A DNA stretch of 64,000 nt. Origin: Bacillota bacterium. Lineage in GTDB: Bacteria; Bacillota; Clostridia; Lachnospirales; Bianqueaceae. The notes below the pieces were generated by a model. It was not told where the DNA came from. It saw only the letters and a list, made by a program, of their open reading frames with translations, and searched no databases. The position numbers and the translations under genes are program-made. Where the stretch lies: the NCBI GenBank assembly GCA_017441925.1, contig JAFRUE010000007.1:620001-684000 (forward strand). The letters are read 5' to 3'. Positions within the stretch are counted from its first letter, which is position 1. Every line of letters starts with the position of its first letter. Below, piece by piece: positions 53,521 through 64,000 of the stretch.

Positions 53521-53540
53521 GTCAGCATCCTGTTCCGAAC
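53521..53540. repeat. direct repeat copy 1 in the dprA/comM intergenic region
   Basis: GTCAGCATCCTGTTCCGAAC; matches 53669-53688 at 18 of 20 positions. Possible regulator binding site for the two DNA-uptake genes. Confidence 0.6.
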
Positions 53541-53562
53541 GCGCTGGAAATCTTGTCAGATT

Positions 53563-53568
53563 ATTATA
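53563..53568 (-). promoter_or_regulatory. -10 box of dprA-topA
   Basis: Minus strand TATAAT, 69 bases before the dprA ATG, with only a weak -35 (TATACA) 17 bases upstream. Confidence 0.5.
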
Positions 53569-53668
53569 ACTGAGGCTTTCAGATTTGTATATAGCACTGA
53601 CAAAAATATTTTCAGGAAAATTTTGCAGAAAAACCAGCCAAAATGAAACGACGTTACATAATAAGGGT

Positions 53669-53688
53669 GTCAGCATCCTCTTCCGGAC
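53669..53688. repeat. direct repeat copy 2 in the dprA/comM intergenic region
   Basis: GTCAGCATCCTCTTCCGGAC, 148 bases from copy 1 in the same orientation. A weaker third copy starts at 53723 (GTCAGTATGTTCTGTAC), overlapping the comM start. The rest of the 235-base gap shows no other gene or RNA. Confidence 0.6.
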
Positions 53689-53728
53689 CGTGGAACGGGA
53701 TCGTAATTTTTCAAAAGGAAGTGTCAGT

Positions 53729-55252
53729 ATGTTCTGTACCATTCATACCTGCACACAGCAGGCAGCAAGCGGTATTCCGACTACAGTTGAGACCGCGTTG
53801 TATAACGGAATGCCCTATTTCAGCATAGTAGGCCTTCCCGGCAATACCGTCCGGGAGTCCAAGGAACGGATCCGGGCGGCGCTTCTAGGCTGCGGACTGC
53901 CTTTCCCTTCCAGGAGGATCACCGTCAATCTGGCTCCTGCCCATATCCGCAAAGAAGGAGCGTCCTTTGATTTCCCGATAGCAGTCAGTATATTGGCCTC
54001 AGAGAAGACAGTGCCATCTGATACGGGCAGTCTGCTTTCCGAATCACTCCTCGCGGGAGAGCTGTCTCTGAGCGGCGAGCTCCGCCCAGTCCCGGGCACT
54101 CTTGTGATGGCTGTCTGTGCCAGATCCATGGGACTTAAGCGGATCCTCCTGCCTGTCGAGAACGCAAAGGACGCTTCCTATGTCTCCGGTATTGAAGTGA
54201 TCGGTATCCATACCCTGTCAGAGGCTGTCGACTACCTGCAGGGCAGACGTGATATCGCACCTTGTCCGCACCGCCGGCCTGTTCCCGGACATCAGGATCT
54301 GACCCCGCTGATGGCGATCCGCGGACAGCCGGAGGTTCAGCGAGCTCTGACGATTGCGGCTGCCGGGCATCATTCCGTCCTGCTATGGGGCCCTCCCGGT
54401 ACAGGCAAGACTATGGCTGCCAAAGCACTTCTGTCTCTACTCCCTCCTCTGCGGGATGAAGAGTTCCTTGAAGTTGCGGCGATCTATGACAGCATGGGAC
54501 TTGAGACACCTTCATCGCGCCCCTTCCGTGCTCCTCATCATACGATTTCTCCCTTTACTCTTGTCGGCGGACGGTATCCGGTAAAAGCCGGTGAAGTCAC
54601 TCTTGCGCATAAGGGTGTACTTTTTATGGATGAAATCGCAGAATACTCCCGTTTTACTCTGGAAGCTCTCCGGCAGCCTTTAGAGAGTCACCGTATAGAG
54701 ATCGACCGGACAGGTCAGTCTGTAGAGCTTCCGGCGCATTTTATCTTTATCGCGAGCATGAATCCGTGTCCTTGCGGATACTATCCGGACCGTACCCGAT
54801 GCCAGTGTACACCGGGAGAGATCCGCCATTATCTGAAGCACCTGCAGAGTCCTTTGTTTGACCGTATCGATATCGGGATACACATGGACGTCCCTGATTA
54901 TGATGCATTATGCAAAGCTCCGGATCCGGTCTGCACATCGCTCGCAGCCCAGGTGGAACAGGCAAGCCGTATTCAGGAGGAGCGGTTCCACGGCCTTGAT
55001 TTTTCCTGCAACGGAGAGATTCCGCCGGAGAGGATCCAGGATTTCTGTGCACCGGATTCCGATGGTGAAAAAATCATGCGTCAGGCCTATGAAGTCTATC
55101 AGCTCAGCGCGCGGGGATATCACCGGATCCTCAAGACCGCCCGTACCATTGCGGATCTTGCCGGAAGTCAGGAAATAAAAACAGAGCATCTGTGCGAAGC
55201 AATCTCTCTTCGTTCGCTTGATGCTCTGTCCAAAGTTCCTGAAACATATTGA
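53729..55252 (+). CDS. comM: ComM/YifB-type AAA+ ATPase (Mg-chelatase-like)
   Basis: 507 residues, the usual length. N-terminal Lon-protease-like domain (about 1-170, FSIVGLPGNTVRESKERI), then an AAA+ core with Walker A LLWGPPGTGKTMAAKALL (about 225) and VLFMDEIAEYSR (about 300), and a C-terminal domain after CPCGYYPDRTRCQC. ComM helps branch migration during recombination of incoming DNA. The longer upstream frame is not used: ATG 53729 follows AAAGGAAG. Divergent from dprA, another transformation gene. Confidence 0.93.
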   Translation: MFCTIHTCTQQAASGIPTTVETALYNGMPYFSIVGLPGNTVRESKERIRAALLGCGLPFPSRRITVNLAPAHIRKEGASFDFPIAVSILASEKTVPSDTGSLLSESLLAGELSLSGELRPVPGTLVMAVCARSMGLKRILLPVENAKDASYVSGIEVIGIHTLSEAVDYLQGRRDIAPCPHRRPVPGHQDLTPLMAIRGQPEVQRALTIAAAGHHSVLLWGPPGTGKTMAAKALLSLLPPLRDEEFLEVAAIYDSMGLETPSSRPFRAPHHTISPFTLVGGRYPVKAGEVTLAHKGVLFMDEIAEYSRFTLEALRQPLESHRIEIDRTGQSVELPAHFIFIASMNPCPCGYYPDRTRCQCTPGEIRHYLKHLQSPLFDRIDIGIHMDVPDYDALCKAPDPVCTSLAAQVEQASRIQEERFHGLDFSCNGEIPPERIQDFCAPDSDGEKIMRQAYEVYQLSARGYHRILKTARTIADLAGSQEIKTEHLCEAISLRSLDALSKVPETY

Positions 55253-55271
55253 ATTCTGCGCAGATTTCTCT

Positions 55272-55745
55272 TTAGATCTCTTCCAGCAGACAGACAGCCT
55301 CGGCAGCAATTCCTTCTCCTCTGCCCGTAAATCCAAGATGCTCTTCCGTTGTGGCTTTCAGATTGATACGATCCTCTCCGCATCCCATATGCTGAGCCAG
55401 TTTTTGTTTCATGGCAGGGAAATAAGGACCAAGTCTTGGCTGCTGGGCGATCACAACCGCGTCCACGTTCCCGATGCGGTATCCGGCCGAAGCGACTTTC
55501 TGCATGACTTCATCCAGCAGGAGCAGACTGTCAATATTCAGATATTTTGGATCCTTATCCGGGAACCATTTTCCGATATCGCCCTGTCCGATAGCTCCCA
55601 AGAGCGCGTCCATCAGAGCATGTGTCAGAACGTCCGCGTCAGAATGTCCGTCCAGCCCTTTTTCATAAGGTATCTCGATACCGCCAAGGATCAGTTTCCT
55701 GCCCTCAACGAGTCTGTGTACATCATAACCGATTCCGATACGCAT
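55272..55745 (-). CDS. ispF: 2-C-methyl-D-erythritol 2,4-cyclodiphosphate synthase
   Basis: 157 residues. Makes MEcPP in the MEP isoprenoid pathway, upstream of IspH, which is also in this window. Metal ligands Asp-x-His in IGIGYDVHRL (about 8-10) and the His in GHSDADVLTHALMDALLG (about 42) are present, as is LKATTEEHLGFTGRGEGI at the C-terminus. The long N-terminal extension of the frame is rejected: ATG 55745 has GGAAGG 7 bases upstream and is the family start. Converges on comM with 19 bases between stops. Confidence 0.96.
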   Translation of the reverse strand: MRIGIGYDVHRLVEGRKLILGGIEIPYEKGLDGHSDADVLTHALMDALLGAIGQGDIGKWFPDKDPKYLNIDSLLLLDEVMQKVASAGYRIGNVDAVVIAQQPRLGPYFPAMKQKLAQHMGCGEDRINLKATTEEHLGFTGRGEGIAAEAVCLLEEI

Positions 55746-55794
55746 CCGATATCCTTCCCTTCTGCCTGTATGCCTGTTTTCTGGATTCTTCTCT

Positions 55795-55800
55795 ATTATA
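55795..55800 (-). promoter_or_regulatory. -10 box of ispF
   Basis: Minus strand TATAAT about 50 bases before the ispF ATG; the -35 is poor, so confidence is moderate. Confidence 0.5.
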
Positions 55801-55872
55801 TACGAAAAGCCCTTTTGAATAAAGAGGATTTGCACAGAAAAACTTTTAGCCGGCAGAGAGACAAATACGGAC

Positions 55873-57057
55873 TTATCCCAGCAGACTCTCCAGTCTGCGG
55901 GCAGCTTCTGCGGTATCTTCCCTGCTTCCGAAAGTCGAGAAGCGGAAATACCCTTCTCCGCATTTTCCAAATCCGGCGCCGGGTGTTCCGACCACCTGAA
56001 CCTCATTCAGCAGCGTATCAAAAAACGTCCAACTGTCCATTCCGTCCGGGCATTTCAACCAGATATACGGAGCGTTTTTCCCGCCGCAATACCAGGTTTC
56101 GGTCTTGTCCAGCGCTTTCATCAGAATTCTGGCGTTTTCTTTATAATACTGTATGTTCTCCCGGATCTGCAGCTGACCTTCCGATGTGAAAACAGCTGCA
56201 CCGCCTTTCTGGATGATGTAGGAAACGCCGTTTGTTTTTGTCGTGCGGTTACGGATCCACATTTCATTGAAGCTCATTCCATCCCGGATCAGTTTCCTCG
56301 GAATAACAGTATATCCGAGTCTCGTTCCCGTGAAACCTGCAGTCTTGGAAAGAGAACAGATCTCGATTGCGCAGGTCTTTGCCCCTTCGAGTTCAAATAT
56401 ACTGCGCGGCACTTCCGTGTCCTCGATAAAAGCTTCGTATGCGGCATCAAACAGAATAACCGCTTCGTGTGCATTCGCATAATCTACCCATTTCTTCAGC
56501 TGCTCTCTGCCGAAGACCGCGCCGGTCGGATTATTCGGAGAACAGATATACAGGAGATCCGCATGTTTGTTTTCCGGAGGATCCGGCAGGAAACCGTTCT
56601 CTCTGCCGGACGACAGATGAACGATCCTGCGGCCGGCGATTACATTCGCGTCGACATAAGCCGGATAAGCCGGCTCGATAACCAGAGCGGAGCTGCTTCT
56701 GTCAAACAGATCCAGAATATCGCCAAGCTCATCGCTCGCGCCGCTGGATACAAAGACTTCATCATCTTCGATATCCACGCTTCTTGATCGGTACTGCTCT
56801 GCAATAGCTGTACGCAGGAAAGGCGCGCCTGTTTCCGGCATATATCCATGGAAACGTGTAATGTCCGCCTGATCCTCGACGGCTTCATGAAGAGCCTGTA
56901 TCACAGCCGGACACAGCGGCCGCGTAGCATCACCGATGCCGAGCCGGTACAGATAAGCTTCCGGATGTGAAGCAAGATATGCTTTGGTTTTCTGCGCAAT
57001 GTGATAAAACAGATACGAATCCTTCAGTTCCGCATAATGACGGTTCGGTGTAATCAT
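55873..57057 (-). CDS. dapL: LL-diaminopimelate aminotransferase
   Basis: 394 residues, fold-type I aminotransferase. LYRLGIGDATRPLCPAVI (about 37), the PLP lysine in CSLSKTAGFTGTRLGYTV (about 240) and WIRNRTTKTNGVSYIIQ are typical of DapL. It converts tetrahydrodipicolinate directly to LL-diaminopimelate, bypassing the succinyl or acetyl intermediates. Last gene of the glmS-dapL cluster; overlaps dapF by 4 bases (ATGA), and DapF uses its product. Confidence 0.93.
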   Translation of the reverse strand: MITPNRHYAELKDSYLFYHIAQKTKAYLASHPEAYLYRLGIGDATRPLCPAVIQALHEAVEDQADITRFHGYMPETGAPFLRTAIAEQYRSRSVDIEDDEVFVSSGASDELGDILDLFDRSSSALVIEPAYPAYVDANVIAGRRIVHLSSGRENGFLPDPPENKHADLLYICSPNNPTGAVFGREQLKKWVDYANAHEAVILFDAAYEAFIEDTEVPRSIFELEGAKTCAIEICSLSKTAGFTGTRLGYTVIPRKLIRDGMSFNEMWIRNRTTKTNGVSYIIQKGGAAVFTSEGQLQIRENIQYYKENARILMKALDKTETWYCGGKNAPYIWLKCPDGMDSWTFFDTLLNEVQVVGTPGAGFGKCGEGYFRFSTFGSREDTAEAARRLESLLG

Positions 57058-57845
57058 ATTTCTGCTTCCGCCTCATATACCGTTACGGCAGGTCCTGTCA
57101 TATAGGCTCTACCATCTGAAGCAATGACGATTTCAAGCTTTCCGCCATCCAGCAGAACAGAAACCGGTTCGTCCGGATGACAGTATCCCTTACTGACCGC
57201 GGCTGCTGCTGCCGCGCAGGCACCGGTCCCGCAGGCCATCGTAACACCACTCCCGCGTTCCCAGACCCGCATCCTGAGACTGTTCTCTGAGAGGATTTGG
57301 ACAAACTCCACATTCACTCCATCCGGGAAGTTTTTGTGGTGCTCAATGTCAGGACCGATCGACGTCACAGGAGCCTGCTCCGCGTTATCCGTGAAAAGCA
57401 CGACGTGAGGGTTTCCGACAGAAACCGGTGTGCATAAGACTTCTTCGTTCCTCACTGTCAGTTTCAGATCATCGTCTGCTGCAGTTATTCCCATATCGAC
57501 CGTAACAGTCTTAACCTTTCCTTCTCTGATATGAAGATCCAGCTTTCTGATTCCAGATAAAGTATCAATCATCAGGATCTTCTTATCCGTATAACCTTTT
57601 TCATAAACATACTTACCGACGCAGCGGATCCCGTTGCCGCACATTTTCGCTTCAATGCCGTCCGCATTGAAGATCCGCATACGAAAATCCGCGGCAGACG
57701 ATGGAGTGATATAGATCATTCCATCTGATCCTGCTCCGAAGTGACGGTCCGAGAGCTTTACGCAGATGTCGCGGATATTGTCCGGCACTTCTCCGTAAAC
57801 GTACAGATAATCGTTCCCCAATCCCTGCATCTTCGTAAAATGCAT
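57054..57845 (-). CDS. dapF: Diaminopimelate epimerase
   Basis: 263 residues. Epimerises LL- to meso-diaminopimelate for lysine and peptidoglycan. The two catalytic cysteines are in AKMCGNGIRCVGKYVYE (about 72) and TMACGTGACAAAAAA (about 211). AAAGGAG precedes the ATG. It lies 36 bases after purF, in the same direction. Confidence 0.96.
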   Translation of the reverse strand: MHFTKMQGLGNDYLYVYGEVPDNIRDICVKLSDRHFGAGSDGMIYITPSSAADFRMRIFNADGIEAKMCGNGIRCVGKYVYEKGYTDKKILMIDTLSGIRKLDLHIREGKVKTVTVDMGITAADDDLKLTVRNEEVLCTPVSVGNPHVVLFTDNAEQAPVTSIGPDIEHHKNFPDGVNVEFVQILSENSLRMRVWERGSGVTMACGTGACAAAAAAVSKGYCHPDEPVSVLLDGGKLEIVIASDGRAYMTGPAVTVYEAEAEI

Positions 57846-57881
57846 AATCTTCTCTCCTTTCGGTCTGGTACTGCTGTTTTC

Positions 57882-62228
<4,347 letters not shown>

Positions 62229-62272
62229 GCTGTCATCCTTCCCTGTGTTAATTATTTAAAACCATCGGTATT

Positions 62273-64000
62273 TTATTCCACTGTAACTGATTTTGCAAGG
62301 TTTCTCGGCTTATCAATATCACATTTGTTTTCTTTTGCCGTATAGTATGCGAGCAGCTGGAGCGGAATGATCTCGATAACAGCAGCAAATACCGGATTCA
62401 CATCCGGTATAAACAGAAAGTCATCTGCTGCGGAAACGATCTTCTGATTGTTCCGGAATGTCAGTGCAAGGACTTCGGCACCTCTTGCCTTTACTTCAAT
62501 TATATTGTTCATCGTCTTCTCCATCACGGCAGGATTGCAGCATACTGCGATGACCGGCTGATGATCTTCGATCAGAGCAATCGTCCCGTGCTTAAGCTCT
62601 CCGGCGGCGTAGGCTTCCGCGTGAAGATAGGATATTTCTTTCATCTTCAGCGCTCCTTCCAAAGCGATGGCATAATCCGTATTCCTGCCGATAAAGAAAA
62701 GCGAATGGTTTTTGTGATACTTATTTGCGAGCCGCGGAATCCGGTGATTCATATCGATCGCCTGCTGAATATACATCGGTATTTGCTGCAGTGCCGCAAT
62801 CATCTCCGCCGATCTCCCCACGAGATATCCCAGCCTATCCGCAAAAAGAACCGCCAGGAGATACAGGACGGAGAGCTGTGTGGTAAATCCTTTCGTTGTA
62901 GCGACCGCGATCTCAGGGCCTGCCCATGTATAGACTGCATAATCCGCCAACTGAGCGATCGTGCTGCCTACAACGTTAACGATGGCAAGGGTTCTGGCGC
63001 CCCGCTTTTTACATTCCTTAATCGCTGCAATCGTATCTGCGGTCTCTCCTGACTGAGAGATCGCGATCAGCAGAGTATGATCGTCGATCAGCGGATTGCT
63101 GTAGCGCAGTTCACTGGCCAGTTCCACTTCCACCGGTATACGTGCAAGCTGTTCCAGCACATATTTGCCGGAACAGCCCGCATAATAAGCAGATCCGCAG
63201 GCTGTGATCACGATTCTGGTAATCTGCCTGAGCTCATCATCCGACAGTTTCAGTTCTTCGAAAAAAACTCTGCCGTCCCGGATGCGCGGTGTGATTGTAG
63301 CCTTGACCGCTCCGGGCTGTTCCATGATCTCTTTCAGCATGAAATGCTCATAACCGCCTTTTTCCGCAGCCTGAACATCCCAGGCAATCCGTGCGATCTT
63401 TTTAGGGATCGGCTGTCCAAGGCAGTCATAGACTGAGACCTGATCTCCGGAAATCTCTGCGAATTCTCCGTCTTCCAGATAAATGACGTTCCGTGTATGG
63501 TTTACCAGTGCAGTCACGTCAGATGCAAAATAGTTTTCCTGGACACCGACTCCAAGGATCAGCGGACTTGATTCTCTGACTGCATAGATTTTACCCGGTT
63601 CTTCACTGCAGATCACACCAAGTGCGTATGATCCGTGCAGACGGTTGGATGTCCGGATTAGCGCTTCTTTTACATCCCCATGATAATACATTTCCATGAG
63701 ATGAACGATGACTTCCGTGTCTGTCTCGCTTTCAAAAACATAGCCCTTACTGATCAGTTCCTCCCTCAGAGCCCTGTAGTTCTCGATGATCCCGTTATGT
63801 ACGACCGCGAATCTGCCGTCGTTTGACAGATGCGGGTGCGCGTTTTTCTCTGTCGGAGCACCATGCGTAGCCCAGCGGGTATGTCCGATACCGGTAGAAC
63901 CGGGAACTGCTGCTCCGTTCTGCGTCTTTTCACAAAGATTGACGATCCTGCCCGTCACTTTGCTGACAAGTATACGGGAATCCTCCATTACTGCGATCCC
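62273..64000 (-). CDS. glmS: Glutamine-fructose-6-phosphate aminotransferase (5' end cut)
   Basis: Partial: the last 575 or so residues are present; the frame is open to the right edge, where it reads GIAVMEDSR, the middle of the glutaminase domain. About 35 N-terminal residues including the catalytic Cys are outside. GHTRWATHGAPTEKNAHPH and VVHNGIIENYRALR are glutaminase motifs; two SIS domains follow (ACGSAYYAGCSGKYV, ISQSGETADTIAAI) and the end is the standard KSVTVE. Makes glucosamine-6-phosphate for cell wall. An ATG at 63988 is internal and is not the start. A glmS ribozyme, if present, would be beyond the window. Confidence 0.96.
   Translation of the reverse strand, partial: GIAVMEDSRILVSKVTGRIVNLCEKTQNGAAVPGSTGIGHTRWATHGAPTEKNAHPHLSNDGRFAVVHNGIIENYRALREELISKGYVFESETDTEVIVHLMEMYYHGDVKEALIRTSNRLHGSYALGVICSEEPGKIYAVRESSPLILGVGVQENYFASDVTALVNHTRNVIYLEDGEFAEISGDQVSVYDCLGQPIPKKIARIAWDVQAAEKGGYEHFMLKEIMEQPGAVKATITPRIRDGRVFFEELKLSDDELRQITRIVITACGSAYYAGCSGKYVLEQLARIPVEVELASELRYSNPLIDDHTLLIAISQSGETADTIAAIKECKKRGARTLAIVNVVGSTIAQLADYAVYTWAGPEIAVATTKGFTTQLSVLYLLAVLFADRLGYLVGRSAEMIAALQQIPMYIQQAIDMNHRIPRLANKYHKNHSLFFIGRNTDYAIALEGALKMKEISYLHAEAYAAGELKHGTIALIEDHQPVIAVCCNPAVMEKTMNNIIEVKARGAEVLALTFRNNQKIVSAADDFLFIPDVNPVFAAVIEIIPLQLLAYYTAKENKCDIDKPRNLAKSVTVE

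Noticed and set aside
53494..53742. N-terminal extension of DprA
   Set aside because: The open frame continues, but it crosses the intergenic promoter region; the ATG at 53493 has a ribosome site and the family start.
63800..63988. Complete glmS starting at an internal ATG
   Set aside because: The frame stays open to the edge and matches the middle of the glutaminase domain; the catalytic N-terminus is outside the window.

Overview
The window reads as a contiguous piece of a Clostridia chromosome, most like Lachnospiraceae. The evidence is an IspH reductase fused to ribosomal S1 domains, the miaB-mutS-mutL-miaA-hfq order, the LL-diaminopimelate (DapL/DapF) lysine and peptidoglycan branch, a Na+-translocating biotin decarboxylase, low-GC-type sigma-A promoters with 17-bp spacers, and strong AGGAGG ribosome sites in moderately GC-rich DNA. 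No phage, insertion sequence, CRISPR array, tRNA or rRNA was seen. Coding density is very high and no stretch over about 300 bases lacks a gene. Both edge genes are cut: an ABC transporter on the left and glmS on the right.

Layout. 1-4.5 kb (minus strand): ABC exporter fragment, L-rhamnose isomerase, a radical SAM activase-like protein and a GH127 beta-L-arabinofuranosidase. 4.5-9.2 kb (plus): aroD, a PurF paralogue that has lost its glutaminase residues, then a DUF308 membrane protein coupled to a HerA-like ATPase. 9.3-24.3 kb (minus): a long run of miaB-mutS-mutL-miaA-hfq, a methionine gamma-lyase-family protein, an rRNA m5C methyltransferase, a YhaN-like ATPase, an amidase, and a zinc-ribbon/TPM membrane pair. 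24.4-31.6 kb: kdgK, a YprB-like exonuclease (plus), and the rpiR-yhiN-cmk-ispH/S1 operon. 31.8-36.8 kb: a five-gene sodium-pump decarboxylase with two different carboxyltransferases. 37.0-43.1 kb: scpA-scpB-GH2-xylB-rluB, in which sugar genes sit inside a chromosome-segregation/ribosome operon. 43.2-53.5 kb: a zinc-ribbon protein, alaS, an unknown membrane protein, tsf, rpsB, a SigD-like sigma factor, topA and dprA. 53.7-55.3 kb: comM (plus). 55.3-64 kb: ispF, then glmS-purA-pyrG-purF-dapF-dapL.

How it fits together. Most of the window is housekeeping: translation fidelity (alaS, tsf, rpsB, miaA, miaB, rluB), mismatch repair, nucleotide and amino-sugar synthesis, isoprenoids and cell wall. 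Plant-sugar genes (rhaA, GH127, GH2, xylB, kdgK) suggest a fermenter of pectin- or arabinoxylan-type carbohydrate that gains energy with a membrane Na+ pump. The main curiosities are the PurF paralogue that keeps its Fe-S cysteines but has no glutaminase residues, the lone flagellar-type sigma factor between topA and rpsB, the sugar genes overlapping scpB, the dual-carboxyltransferase pump, and an amidase with Cys at a zinc-ligand position. I did not find a clearly new multi-gene system. The best candidates are the PurF-like/aroD pair and the DUF308/HerA-like pair.
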